From Streptomyces sp. WMMB 322 (lineage in GTDB: Bacteria > Actinomycetota > Actinomycetes > Streptomycetales > Streptomycetaceae): a stretch of DNA of 64,000 nucleotides. Each line of letters opens with the position of its first letter. Positions within the stretch are counted from its first letter, which is position 1. Location: NCBI RefSeq assembly GCF_900090145.1, contig NZ_FMHI01000010.1, forward strand, positions 172,479-236,478, read 5' to 3'. The translations under genes were made by a program, and so were the position numbers. This document shows, piece by piece, positions 32,640 to 41,496 of the stretch. The notes below the pieces were generated by a model. That model was not told the origin of the DNA, searched no databases, and worked only from the letters and a program-made list of their open reading frames with translations.

Positions 32640-32700
32640 GGAACAAAGATTCACAGCTTATATACGAATCGCACCGTCTATACATACACGGTCCGGATTG
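32640..32700 (-). promoter_or_regulatory. AT-rich ramR promoter region
   Basis: An island of low GC content (GCTTATATACGAATCG and TCTATACATACACGG on the plus strand) in an otherwise GC-rich sequence. Read on the minus strand it contains TATATAAG about 25 bases before the ramR start and TATGTATAGA further up. It looks like the ramR promoter plus regulator sites. Confidence 0.5.
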
Positions 32701-33207
32701 CGGAGTCGGGTCAACTCCCGATAGCCCGTGGTGTATCTGGAGCGCGCACCAGGCGCGCGAAGAATGTGCGCGCGCCGGTTGGGCTTCAACTCGTCGTCCA
32801 TGCCGTGCAACCGCCGTGGTGAGCCGTGGAACACCGCGAAAGGGCAGGGGTGACTGCTCGGCCGGTCGTGCCGGTTCACGGTTGGGCCGTCGTGGACGGA
32901 GCACGGTTCGGCCGTCATGGACGGAGCACGGGCGCGGCCCGCGGGCGCCCCGTTTCGCGACGGGTGCCCGCTTCCGTGGTGAAACCGCCTCGCCGCCGCC
33001 TCGCCACCGCCGCGTCCGCGGTGCGGCATCGGTGCTGGTGGGGGACGGGTGGCGCGAATCACCTGCCTCGGCTGCTCGGGACAAGTGACTGGCCGGTAAA
33101 TTCTTGGTCCGAAGGCGGGCGGCCCGGCAGGGCCCGCTGCCCGACGTCCAGCAACAGCTCCGGTGTCTCCGATCCCCGTGGAAGCGCCGTGACGAAGGGG
33201 GCCGTGA
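32701..33207. other. Intergenic region with direct repeat, no gene
   Basis: Frames here are low-complexity and antisense to each other. A 25-base direct repeat (GGCCGTCGTGGACGGAGCAC and a near copy) lies at 32885-32934. The end of the region holds AAGGGGG, the ribosome site of the glycosyltransferase gene. Confidence 0.5.
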
Positions 33208-34611
33208 GTGACCGCAGAGGCCGTACGGGACACCCCGGCCGCCGGAGAGAGCGGACCCCCCGGGCCCGTCGCTCTCCCCGCAACTCCCGCCCGCGCGGCG
33301 GACCTTGGCGGCCACGGCGAGAGACCTCTGCGCATCGCCATGCTGACGTACAAGGGCAACCCGTTCTGCGGCGGCCAGGGCGTCTACGTCCGGCACCTCT
33401 CCCGCGAACTGGCCCGGCTCGGGCACACCGTCGAGGTGATCGGCGCGCAGCCCTACCCCGTGCTCGACGAGGGAGTCACCCTCACCGAGCTGCCCAGCCT
33501 CGACCTGTACCGGCAGCCCGACCCGTTCCGCACTCCCGGGCGCGGCGAGTACCGGGACTGGGTGGACATGCTGGAGGTCGCCACGATGTGGACCGGCGGC
33601 TTCCCGGAACCGCTCACCTTCTCGCTCCGTGCGCGGCGCCATCTTGCCGCCCGCCGCGGCGAGTTCGACATCGTGCACGACAACCAGACACTCGGCTACG
33701 GCCTGCTCGGCGACCTCGGCGCCCCGCTCGTGACGACGGTCCACCACCCCATCACCGTCGACCGCCGGCTCGACCTCGACGCCGCCCGGACCCGCCGCGC
33801 CCGCGCCTCCGTGCGCCGCTGGTACGGCTTCACGCGCATGCAAAGGCGCGTCGCACGGCGGCTGCCGTCCGTGCTGACCGTCTCCGGCTCGTCGCGCAAG
33901 GAGATCACCGACCATCTCGGGGTGCGGCAGGAACGCGTCCACGTCGTCCATATCGGCGCGGACACCGGCCTCTTCTCGCCGGACGCGTCCGTGCCGCAGG
34001 TGCCCGGACGGATCGTGACCACCTCGAGCGCCGACGCACCCCTCAAGGGACTCGTTTATCTGGTCGAGGCGTTGGCCAAGGTGCGCACCGAGGTTCCCGA
34101 GGCGCATCTGGTCGTCGTCGGCAAGCGGCCCGCCGAGGGCCCGGTCGCCGATGCCCTCACGCGCTTCGGACTCGGCGCGGCGGTGGAGTTCGTCAAGGGC
34201 ATCAGCGACGCCGAACTGGCCGGACTGGTGCGGGGAGCACAGGTCGCGTGCGTGCCGTCGCTGTACGAGGGTTTCTCGCTGCCCGCCGCCGAGGCCATGG
34301 CGACCGGCACACCCCTGGTGGCCACCACCGGCGGCGCCATCCCCGAAGTCGCGGGCAAGGACGGCGAGACGTGCCTCGCGGTGCCGCCCGGCGACGCGGG
34401 CGCCCTGGCCGCCGCGCTGCGGCGGCTGCTCGGCGACGAGCGGCTGCGCGCCCGTCTGGGAGCCGCAGGACGCGAACGTGTGCTGCGCAACTTCACCTGG
34501 GAGCAGGCCGCCCGCGGAACCGTGGAGCACTACCGCGCCGCGATCGCCCGGCAGCGTGGCGCGTCCCGCGACTCGAGCGGATCCGCACCGGCCGCGAGCG
34601 TGCCGCGCTGA
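33208..34611 (+). CDS. GT4-family glycosyltransferase
   Basis: 467 residues from GTG 33208 (AAGGGGG nine bases upstream). N-terminal Rossmann half: LRIAMLTYKGNPFCGGQGVY with the Gly-rich acceptor loop, then FDIVHDNQTLGYGLLGDLG. The C-terminal donor half has RIVTTSSADAPLKGLVYLVE and the GT4 motif VPSLYEGFSLPAAEAMATGT, where the Glu pair (E-x7-E) binds the NDP-sugar. It retains configuration at the sugar. It is followed by a methyltransferase and a toroid protein with a four-base overlap, so a common surface-glycan or secondary-metabolite role is likely. Acceptor unknown. Confidence 0.93.
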   Translation: MTAEAVRDTPAAGESGPPGPVALPATPARAADLGGHGERPLRIAMLTYKGNPFCGGQGVYVRHLSRELARLGHTVEVIGAQPYPVLDEGVTLTELPSLDLYRQPDPFRTPGRGEYRDWVDMLEVATMWTGGFPEPLTFSLRARRHLAARRGEFDIVHDNQTLGYGLLGDLGAPLVTTVHHPITVDRRLDLDAARTRRARASVRRWYGFTRMQRRVARRLPSVLTVSGSSRKEITDHLGVRQERVHVVHIGADTGLFSPDASVPQVPGRIVTTSSADAPLKGLVYLVEALAKVRTEVPEAHLVVVGKRPAEGPVADALTRFGLGAAVEFVKGISDAELAGLVRGAQVACVPSLYEGFSLPAAEAMATGTPLVATTGGAIPEVAGKDGETCLAVPPGDAGALAAALRRLLGDERLRARLGAAGRERVLRNFTWEQAARGTVEHYRAAIARQRGASRDSSGSAPAASVPR

Positions 34612-34702
34612 TCCCCGCCCCCGGCAGCGTCCCGCCGAGTGCCGCACCGGAACCCCCACTTGACGCCGAACCCGCCGAACCCGCCGAAAGCAGAGGCAGA
34701 CC

Positions 34703-35539
34703 GTGCTGACCGTCGACTTCTCCCGCTTCCCCCTCGCACCGGGCGACCGCGTGCTCGACCTGGGCTGCGGCGCCGGCCGGCACGCCTTCGAGTGCTACCG
34801 CCGCGGAGCACGCGTCGTCGCACTGGACCGCAACGCCGAGGAGATCCGCGAGGTCGCCAAGTGGTTCGCGGCGATGGCCGAAGCGGGCGAGGCACCCGCC
34901 GGCGCCACGGCCACCGCCATGGAGGGCGACGCGCTCGCCCTGCCCTTCCCGGACGACAGCTTCGACGTCGTGATCATCTCCGAGGTGATGGAGCACATCC
35001 ACGACGACAAGGGTGTGCTGGCCGAGATGGTGCGGGTGCTGCGGCCGGGCGGCCGCATCGCCGTGACGGTGCCGCGCTACGGGCCGGAGAAGGTCTGCTG
35101 GGCGCTGAGCGACGCGTACCACGAGGTCGAGGGCGGCCACATCCGCATCTACCGTGCGCACGAACTGCTCGGCAGGATGCGGGAGGCCGGTCTGCGCCCG
35201 TACGGGACGCATCACGCGCACGGCCTGCACTCGCCGTACTGGTGGCTCAAGTGCGCCTTCGGCGTCGAGCGCGACGGCGACGACGCCGCGCTCCCGGTGC
35301 GCGCCTACCACCGCCTGCTGGTGTGGGACATCATGAAGAAGCCCCTGGCCACGCGCCTCGCGGAGAAGGCCCTCGACCCGCTCATCGGCAAGAGCTTCGT
35401 GGCGTACGCGACGAAACCGCACCTGCCGCAGGGGATTTCACCCGGCGACGACGCTGCGGCGGCCGGACCGGCGGCCGGACCGGGGACGGGCGCGGGGACC
35501 GGTTCCGCAGGCGCGGACGCCGCCGGGGGGCAGGCGTGA
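34703..35539 (+). CDS. Class I SAM-dependent methyltransferase (UbiE-like)
   Basis: 278 residues from GTG 34703. Motif I is RVLDLGCGAGRHAFECYRRG (about residue 18), then VVALDRNAEEIREVAKW, DDSFDVVIISEVMEHIHDDK and VLRPGGRIAVTVPRYGPEKV. A C-terminal segment with HHAHGLHSPYWWLKCAFG gives substrate specificity, and an Ala/Gly-rich tail ends it. It shares an operon with the glycosyltransferase and, through a GTGA overlap, with the toroid protein. Substrate unknown. Confidence 0.92.
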   Translation: MLTVDFSRFPLAPGDRVLDLGCGAGRHAFECYRRGARVVALDRNAEEIREVAKWFAAMAEAGEAPAGATATAMEGDALALPFPDDSFDVVIISEVMEHIHDDKGVLAEMVRVLRPGGRIAVTVPRYGPEKVCWALSDAYHEVEGGHIRIYRAHELLGRMREAGLRPYGTHHAHGLHSPYWWLKCAFGVERDGDDAALPVRAYHRLLVWDIMKKPLATRLAEKALDPLIGKSFVAYATKPHLPQGISPGDDAAAAGPAAGPGTGAGTGSAGADAAGGQA

Positions 35540-36603
35540 CGAGCCCGGGGCGTACCGAACGCCTCGTCCTCGACGGTGTCCTGACGGCCGCGCAGGCACG
35601 GCAGACCGTGAAAGGACTGCTGGCGATCCAGCGCCCCGACGGCGCGATCCCGTGGTTCCGGGGCGGCCACCTCGACCCGTGGGACCACACGGAGTCCGCG
35701 ATGGCACTGGACGCCGCCGGTGAGCATGCCGCGGCCGAGGCCGCCTACCGGTGGCTCGCCGAACACCAGCTGACCGACGGCTCCTGGTACGCCGCCTACG
35801 CCGACGGGGAGGTCCAGGAGCCCAAGGACCGGGCCAGGGAGAGCAACTTCTGCGCGTACGTCGCCGTCGGCGTCTGGCACCACTACCTCGCAACCGGCGA
35901 CGAGGCCTTCCTCCAGCGGATGTGGCCCGTGGTCGTGGCGGCCGTCGGGTTCGTGCTGCGGCTCCAGCTGCCCGGCGGGCAGATCGGATGGAAGCGGGAG
36001 GCGGACGGCACCGCCGTCCGCGAGGCGCTCCTCACCGGGTCCTCGTCCGTGCACCATGCGCTGCGCTGCGCCCTGGCGATGGCCGAACACCGTGAAAGGC
36101 CCCAGCCGGACTGGGAGTTGGCGCTCGGACTGCTGGGGCACGCCGTGCGGCGGCACCCGGAGCGCTTCCTCGACAAGGGCTCCTACTCGATGGACTGGTA
36201 CTACCCCGTCCTCGGTGGCGCGCTGCGCGGCGAGGAGGCCAGGGCACGCATCGAGGAGGGATGGGAGCGCTTCGTCGTGCCCGGCCTGGGAGTGCGGTGT
36301 GTGCTGCCCAACCCGTGGGTGACGGGCGGCGAGAGCGCCGAACTGGCTCTGGCGCTCTGGGCGTCGGGGCAGCCGGACCGCGCCCGGCTGATCCTGGAGT
36401 GGGTGCAGCACCTGCGTGCCGAGGACGGCCTTTACTGGACCGGTTACGTCTTCGACGACGACGCCGTGTGGCCGGAGGAGCTCACCAGCTGGACGGCGGG
36501 CTCGCTGCTTCTGGCCGTCGCGGCACTCGGCGGCGACGAGGCCACCGTGGAGGTCTTCGGCGGCGAGCACCTGCCCGAGGGGCTGGCGCCGGACTGCTGC
36601 TGA
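35536..36603 (+). CDS. Alpha/alpha-toroid (prenyltransferase/glycosidase-like) protein
   Basis: 355 residues. The GTG at 35536 overlaps the methyltransferase stop. Repeats such as QRPDGAIPWFRGGHLDPWDH, LTDGSWYAAYADGE and AEDGLYWTGYVFDDDAVWPE have the DG-[SALI]-x-W pattern of six-hairpin/toroid enzymes. There is no signal peptide, so it acts in the cytoplasm. The conserved partnership with a GT4 glycosyltransferase and a methyltransferase suggests a shared pathway, but the reaction is not known. An acidic C-terminal patch precedes the end (LAPDCC). Confidence 0.9.
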   Translation: MTSPGRTERLVLDGVLTAAQARQTVKGLLAIQRPDGAIPWFRGGHLDPWDHTESAMALDAAGEHAAAEAAYRWLAEHQLTDGSWYAAYADGEVQEPKDRARESNFCAYVAVGVWHHYLATGDEAFLQRMWPVVVAAVGFVLRLQLPGGQIGWKREADGTAVREALLTGSSSVHHALRCALAMAEHRERPQPDWELALGLLGHAVRRHPERFLDKGSYSMDWYYPVLGGALRGEEARARIEEGWERFVVPGLGVRCVLPNPWVTGGESAELALALWASGQPDRARLILEWVQHLRAEDGLYWTGYVFDDDAVWPEELTSWTAGSLLLAVAALGGDEATVEVFGGEHLPEGLAPDCC

Positions 36604-36698
36604 GCGGCGCCGGTCCGGGCGTGCGGGCCGGGTGCGAGCTGCCGTGAGGCCGCCGGGCGCCCCGGGCCTTCCGTTGCCTTTCGTTCGGCTGCATGACC

Positions 36699-36744
36699 GC
36701 GGCCCCTCTCCCGTCCGGAGGTACCGACCGGGAAGAGGGGCCGC
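36699..36744 (+). terminator. Strong bidirectional terminator hairpin
   Basis: GCGGCCCCTCT (36699-36709) pairs with AGAGGGGCCGC (36734-36744), with more pairing inside (CCG/CGG). It lies between convergent genes ending at 36603 and 36803 and should stop both. Confidence 0.85.
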
Positions 36745-36802
36745 TGCCGTGAGGGCCGTGCGAGGGGCCGGCACGGAGAACCGTGCCGGCCGCGGTGCCG
36801 CT

Positions 36803-37693
36803 TCAGCCGCGCTGTATGCCCGAGGTGTCCTGCAGGACGCCGCGACGGCCGTCCTGGGTCTGCGCGATGAGTGCCTGACCGCGCTGCTCCACCGCCAAGT
36901 ACCAGGTTCCGGGGGCCAGTTCGGCAACGGGCTGCGGAGCGCCGTCCTCGCCGAAGAGCGGACGCGTGACCGGTACGGCGAACCAGAAGGGCTGGAAGCT
37001 CTGGTCCGGGGCGCCCCCGCCTGCCGCCGCACCGCCCTGCTGCTGTGCCTGCTGCGCTCCCGGCTGGCCGGGCTGGCCCTGCTGCGCTCCGCCGGGGTAG
37101 CCGTAACCGCCCTGGGGCTGACCGCCGTACGGGCCCTGCGCTCCCGGCTGGGGTCCGCCCGGGTAGCCGTAGGCGCCCTGCTGCGGCACACCGTACGGGG
37201 AGGAGGGCTTGGGAGCGGGCAGCAACGGAGCCTTCAGCGCCGCGGCGGTGGTGCTCAGCGCACCGACCACGGCGAGAGCCAGGGAGAGCACGAGCGTCAG
37301 ATAGGCGCCCGCGGCGAGCTTCCACTTCTCGTTCGGGTCGCCCCCGAAGCCCGGCTGCTCCAGGTCCGGGAAGACGACCGAGACCGCCGCCCAGATCCCG
37401 GCCCAGCCGACGACCAGGCAGAGCACCATTCCCCACTGGTCCAGAGCGAGCCCCAGCACCTTGCGGCCGTCCGGCAGCAGACGGGCGGCGACAATCAGGG
37501 CCGCGGCGACGAGACCGAGCAGGTGCACGGTCGTCAGCATCGGAAGAGTGGAGCGCGACCACGCGGACACGCTGCAGGATTCGATGGGGCAGTCTCCATC
37601 GAACTCGAAGAACGGGAAGAAGGAAGCGATCAGCAGCAGCAGCGCTGCCCCGATGACCGCTCCATCGCCTCGTGTGAGCGAGCGGATGTTCAC
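36803..37693 (-). CDS. Four-helix membrane protein with Pro/Gly/Gln-rich tail
   Basis: 296 residues from GTG 37693 (AAGGAC upstream). Four transmembrane helices are clear: AVIGAALLLLIASFFPFFEF, LLGLVAAALIVAARLL, GMVLCLVVGWAGIWAAVSVV and LTLVLSLALAVVGALS. A cytoplasmic region follows, rich in PQQGAYGYPGG and QPQGGYGYPGGA repeats, then a conserved end (FQPFWFAVPVTRPLFGEDG ... GTWYLAVEQRGQALIAQTQD). Homologues of this layout are common in streptomycetes and uncharacterised. The paired FDGDCPIESCS near the start may form an extracytoplasmic disulfide. Confidence 0.85.
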   Translation of the reverse strand: MNIRSLTRGDGAVIGAALLLLIASFFPFFEFDGDCPIESCSVSAWSRSTLPMLTTVHLLGLVAAALIVAARLLPDGRKVLGLALDQWGMVLCLVVGWAGIWAAVSVVFPDLEQPGFGGDPNEKWKLAAGAYLTLVLSLALAVVGALSTTAAALKAPLLPAPKPSSPYGVPQQGAYGYPGGPQPGAQGPYGGQPQGGYGYPGGAQQGQPGQPGAQQAQQQGGAAAGGGAPDQSFQPFWFAVPVTRPLFGEDGAPQPVAELAPGTWYLAVEQRGQALIAQTQDGRRGVLQDTSGIQRG

Positions 37694-37807
37694 TTGGCGT
37701 CCTTAGTAGATTTCATGCGGTCTGTGGTCTCTGCCGGGGTGGCACCCCATCGTACGGATGGGTGAAGAGGCCGAACCGGCGGGGCGACGTCGGCCCGGAG
37801 GGCGCCG

Positions 37808-38797
37808 TCAGCGCTTCTCGGTGAGGAAGCCGGCCAGGCCTTCGACCACTCCGCGGGCGGCGCGGTCACGCCAGCTCCGGTCGGTCAGGTCTGCGGCGTC
37901 CCGCGGATCACGCATGTTGCCGCACTCCAAAAAGACCTTGGGCACGCGCGTGAGGTTGAGCCCGCCCAAGTCACCCCGTGTGTCCGTACCGTTGCCGTCC
38001 CCCGCATAGGAGGCAGGCTTCGAACCGGTGAACTCGCGGAAGGAGTCGGCCAGTTCACGGCCCAGGCGGCGCGAGGGACCGGCCACCGCCCGGGTGTCGG
38101 CACGGCCCTCCTTCACGGACTCGGGAATGATCACGTGGAAGCCCCGCCGCCCGGCCGGTGCTCCGTCGGCGTGCAGGGATACGACCGCGTCGGCGTCCGC
38201 GCGGTTGCCCGCCTCGGCACGGTCGTCCACGCACGGCCCCCACGGCCTGCGCCCGTCCTGGGTCAGCTTCACCGTCGCGCCGCGCTCCCGCAGCCCGGCC
38301 CGTACACGGCGGGCGAGGTCGAGGGTGAACTTCGCCTCGGAATAGCCGGATGCGGTGGCCGTCCCGGTGGTGTCGCACTCCTTGCGGCCGGTGCCGATGC
38401 TGACGCTGCGGTTGATCTCGGCCGCGTGGTAGCGGTTGTTGGGATTGTGGCCCGGGTCGATCACGACCGTCATGCCCTTCAGCGGCTTCCCGCCGGCGGC
38501 GTCCGAACCGCCCCCGCCGCCCGGCTCGCCGCCGGACCCGGCGGAACCCTCGCGGGACTCCGGATCCTGCGGCAGCGGCATCAGCGTCGGCGTCGAGCCC
38601 CCGGCCTCCGCCGCACCGCCGGCGGACTGCCATATCAGCCACCCCGCGAAGCACGTCGGAACCAGCACCCCGAGCGTGATCAGCAGCCGCATGCCCATCC
38701 GGCGGGCCCGCCGCGGCTCCGGAGCCCATCGGGTGCCCGGCTCGGCGCCGGCGTCGGAGCGGTACGGATCGGGCGGGGTCGGGCTTCCGTTGGACAC
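37808..38797 (-). CDS. N-acetylmuramoyl-L-alanine amidase (Amidase_3)
   Basis: 329 residues from GTG 38797. An N-terminal cytoplasmic stretch and a single anchor helix (RLLITLGVLVPTCFAGWLIW) are followed by a Gly/Ser spacer and the zinc amidase domain: MTVVIDPGHNPNNRYHAAEI (zinc His), DLARRVRAGLRERGATVKLT, ADAVVSLHADGAPAGRRGFH (second zinc His) and RVPKVFLECGNMRDPRDA (catalytic Glu). It cleaves the bond between muramic acid and the stem peptide at the cell surface. The next gene upstream ends 10 bases before its start, so they may be co-transcribed. Confidence 0.93.
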   Translation of the reverse strand: MSNGSPTPPDPYRSDAGAEPGTRWAPEPRRARRMGMRLLITLGVLVPTCFAGWLIWQSAGGAAEAGGSTPTLMPLPQDPESREGSAGSGGEPGGGGGSDAAGGKPLKGMTVVIDPGHNPNNRYHAAEINRSVSIGTGRKECDTTGTATASGYSEAKFTLDLARRVRAGLRERGATVKLTQDGRRPWGPCVDDRAEAGNRADADAVVSLHADGAPAGRRGFHVIIPESVKEGRADTRAVAGPSRRLGRELADSFREFTGSKPASYAGDGNGTDTRGDLGGLNLTRVPKVFLECGNMRDPRDAADLTDRSWRDRAARGVVEGLAGFLTEKR

Positions 38798-38807
38798 GCC
38801 CAGGATG

Positions 38808-39524
38808 CTAGCCGTCCGTGCACAGCGCCGTGCCGGTACGCCGGAGAACCCTCAGCGACCTCGTCACCGAAACCTCCCTGAATGCACCGGAATCGAGCGC
38901 ACGCCGGTAGATGCGGTACGGCGCCTGCCCGCCGTCCGCCGGGTCGGGGAAGACGTCGTGCACCACCAGCAGCCCGTCCCGCGCGAGATGCGGTGCCCAG
39001 CTCTCGTAGTCGGCCGTTGCGTGCTCGTCCGTGTGGCCGCCGTCGATGAAGACGAGGCCCAGCGGACGCCCCCACAGCGCGGCGGCGCGCGGCGAGCGCC
39101 CGACCACGGCGACGACGTGTTCCTCCAGGCCCGCCGCCTGCAGGGTGCGGCGGAAGACGGGCAGCGTGTCCATCAGCCCGGTGTGCGGATCGACGACGTC
39201 CGGGTCGTGGTACTCCCAGCCGGGCTGCTGCTCCTCGCTGCCGCGGTGATGGTCGACGGTGACGGCCGTGACGTCCGCGTCCCGTGCGGCCTCGGCGAGG
39301 AGGAGGGTGGAGCGGCCGCAGTAGGTGCCGACCTCCAGCAGCGGCAGCCCGAGCCGCGCCGCCTCGACGGCTGCCGCGTACAGGGCCAGTCCCTCGTCGG
39401 AGGGCATGAAGCCCTTCGCCGCCTCGAACGCCGCGAGCGTCGCCGGAGCCGGGCGCGGTGCCGGCGGCTCCGGCGCGAACTGCGGCTGCGGCTGCGGTTG
39501 CGGCGTTCGGGCGGGCTGGCTCAT
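38808..39524 (-). CDS. Class I SAM methyltransferase (Methyltransf_24-like)
   Basis: 238 residues from the ATG at 39524 (AAGGAG nearby). A Gln/Pro-rich lead (PQPQPQPQFAPEPPAPRP) precedes LLEVGTYCGRSTLLLAEAAR (motif I), VTAVTVDHHRGSEEQQPG, GLVFIDGGHTDEHATADYES and GLLVVHDVFPDPADGGQAPY. The GTYCGRST and FIDGGH segments match O-methyltransferases related to the macrocin/CmcI class. Substrate unknown. Confidence 0.88.
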   Translation of the reverse strand: MSQPARTPQPQPQPQFAPEPPAPRPAPATLAAFEAAKGFMPSDEGLALYAAAVEAARLGLPLLEVGTYCGRSTLLLAEAARDADVTAVTVDHHRGSEEQQPGWEYHDPDVVDPHTGLMDTLPVFRRTLQAAGLEEHVVAVVGRSPRAAALWGRPLGLVFIDGGHTDEHATADYESWAPHLARDGLLVVHDVFPDPADGGQAPYRIYRRALDSGAFREVSVTRSLRVLRRTGTALCTDG

Positions 39525-39568
39525 CGGACTCCTTCGGCGGCGTGATCCTGCGGTTCATGCTGCCTCAC

Positions 39569-39632
39569 GGTCCGGGTCCGGCCCGGTGCGGGTCCTGTCC
39601 GGTCCGGGTCCGGCCCGGTGCGGGTCCTGTCC
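39569..39632. repeat. Perfect 32-bp tandem duplication
   Basis: The unit GGTCCGGGTCCGGCCCGGTG... (32 bases) is repeated exactly at 39569-39600 and 39601-39632, between divergent genes. It is itself made of shorter GGTCCGG/CGGCCCGG words. Confidence 0.9.
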
Positions 39633-39739
39633 GGCAGATCCGCCGGGCCCTGCGGTGACTGCGCGGGGCGGATGACGGAAGTCTGACGGCTTCCGCCGGA
39701 CACTGGCGCCGGCGCGGGCCGCAGTGCTCGAATCGTCGT

Positions 39740-40504
39740 GTGGAGACAGCCGATTCAGCCCGTGCCGCGGACACCGACGGGACCGCGGACACCGACGGCG
39801 AGGGCTCGCCCGTCGGCCGGCGCCTGGTGCTCGGGATGCTCGGGCTGGGCGCGGCAGGCCTGGCCGCCGCGCCGTATCTGCAGCGTGGCACGGAGAGCGC
39901 GCTGAGCGCCGTCTCCGGCAAGGACCCGACCGGCGTGACCGGTCTGCTCCCCAACGGAGGCGGATTCCGCTACTACTCCGTGGCCGCCTCCGTCCCGCAC
40001 CGCGGGGCCAGCGACTACGCGCTCACGGTCGGCGGCCTCGTCGAACACCCCACCCGTCACAGCCTCGGCGACCTGCGCGCCATGCCGCAGCGCCGCATTG
40101 TGCGCGACGTGCAGTGCGTGACGGGCTGGCGCGTGCCCAACACGCCCTTCGAAGGTGTACGGCTCTCCCACCTCCTCGACCTGGCCGGGGTGCGCCCCGA
40201 GGCCACGGCAGTCCGGTTCACCTGCTTCGACGGCCTCTACAGCGAAAGCCTCACCCTCGAACAGGCCCGGCGCGACGACGTGCTGGTGGCGCTGCGCATG
40301 CAGGACAAGCCCGTCAGCCACCAACACGGCGGCCCCGTGCGGCTGTACGTCGCGCCGATGTACTTCTACAAGTCGGCGAAGTGGCTCTCCGGCATCAGCC
40401 TCACCCGTGAAGTGGTGCCCGGATACTGGGAGAAGCGGGGCTACGACGTCGACGCCTGGGTCGGCAGGTCGAACGGACGTGACGATGCTCCGACAGCCGC
40501 CTGA
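39740..40504 (+). CDS. Molybdopterin-dependent (sulfite-oxidase-fold) oxidoreductase
   Basis: 254 residues from GTG 39740. A twin-arginine-like leader (GRRLVLGMLGLGAAGLAAAP, about residues 27-46) suggests Tat export. The catalytic domain has GDLRAMPQRRIVRDVQCVTG with the Mo-ligating Cys, VRFTCFDGLYSESLTLEQAR, and HQHGGPVRLYVAPMYFYKSA. This is the compact MsrP/YedY-like form without a heme or dimer domain. It overlaps by 20 bases a b-type cytochrome gene, which probably passes electrons to or from it. Substrate unknown. Confidence 0.93.
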   Translation: METADSARAADTDGTADTDGEGSPVGRRLVLGMLGLGAAGLAAAPYLQRGTESALSAVSGKDPTGVTGLLPNGGGFRYYSVAASVPHRGASDYALTVGGLVEHPTRHSLGDLRAMPQRRIVRDVQCVTGWRVPNTPFEGVRLSHLLDLAGVRPEATAVRFTCFDGLYSESLTLEQARRDDVLVALRMQDKPVSHQHGGPVRLYVAPMYFYKSAKWLSGISLTREVVPGYWEKRGYDVDAWVGRSNGRDDAPTAA

Positions 40505-41333
40505 CCGGCACTCGGCCGCCACCCGGCCGGAGAACACCGTGACCCCGGCGCCGCCGCCCGCGGAGGCCGCCCGGACCGCCGAGGGGCTTGCGGAGGACGC
40601 CCGGACCGCCGGGGAGAGCCTCCCGCCGGACGTGCTGCGCTTCACCCGGGCCGTGCGCTGGTGCCACCACGCCACGGGCGCGCTGATGGCGCTCTGCGTG
40701 GGCAGTGCCCTGTTCCTCTACGTACCGGGCCTCGCCCAACTCGCCGGACGCCGCGCCCTCATGGTCACCGTCCACGAGTGGTCGGGGCTGCTGCTGCCGG
40801 CACCGGTCCTGCTCGGTCTCGCCTCGCGTGCGCTGCGCGCCGATCTGCGCCGCCTCAACCGCTTCGGACCGCACGACAGGCGGTGGCTGCGGCGGGCCCG
40901 CCGCGCCCGCAGGCCGTATCCGCCGCCGGGTGAGGACTGGGGCCGCGACGCGGGCAAGTTCAACGCCGGGCAGAAGGTCTTCGCCGCGTGGACGGCCGGT
41001 GCCGTACTGGTGATGACCGGGACCGGGCTGCTGATGTGGTTCACCGGGCTCACCCCGCTCGCGTGGCGCACGAGCGCGACGTTCGTGCACGACTGGCTCG
41101 CGCTGGCCGTCGGCGTCGTACTCGCGGCGCACGTCGCGATGGCGGTGGCGCACCCGGAGGCGCGCCGCGCCATGCGGACCGGCATGGCCGACCGTGCGTG
41201 GGCCCGCCGCGAACACGCCCTCTGGCGGCCCGAGCCGGAGCCCCGGCACGAACACGGGGCCGCTCACGAGAACCGGAGCGGGAACGGGACCGGCAGCGGG
41301 AGCGGGATCAGGGGCGGGCGCCGGAGCGAATGA
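40485..41333 (+). CDS. Membrane b-type cytochrome (cytochrome b561/FdnI-like), partner of the molybdoenzyme
   Basis: 282 residues from the ATG at 40485. Helices carry probable heme ligands: FTRAVRWCHHATGALMALCV, LMVTVHEWSGLLLPAPVLLG, SATFVHDWLALAVGVVLAAH and VLAAHVAMAVAHPEARRAM. The basic loop between helices 2 and 3 is large. The C-terminal tail is polar and low-complexity (Glu/His/Gly/Asn). With the upstream molybdoenzyme it forms a minimal quinone-linked redox pair, as in YedYZ. Confidence 0.9.
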   Translation: MLRQPPDRHSAATRPENTVTPAPPPAEAARTAEGLAEDARTAGESLPPDVLRFTRAVRWCHHATGALMALCVGSALFLYVPGLAQLAGRRALMVTVHEWSGLLLPAPVLLGLASRALRADLRRLNRFGPHDRRWLRRARRARRPYPPPGEDWGRDAGKFNAGQKVFAAWTAGAVLVMTGTGLLMWFTGLTPLAWRTSATFVHDWLALAVGVVLAAHVAMAVAHPEARRAMRTGMADRAWARREHALWRPEPEPRHEHGAAHENRSGNGTGSGSGIRGGRRSE

Positions 41334-41496
41334 CACGGCGCCCCGGGGTGCGCCGGCCCCTTCGGCGCGCGATGACCGCCGGCGCCCGGTGACCCTGCGG
41401 CGCGATGACCGGCGCGGCCGCGGGCTCACCCTTCAGGTCCGTGCCCGTCCTCGGCGCCGGATATCAAGTGGGCGGCGGACAGGGGCAGCTGCGAGC

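Noticed and set aside
32658..33359. Minus-strand frame upstream of ramR
   Set aside because: It crosses the AT-rich promoter pocket, is low-complexity Arg/Pro/Ala, and has no known motif.
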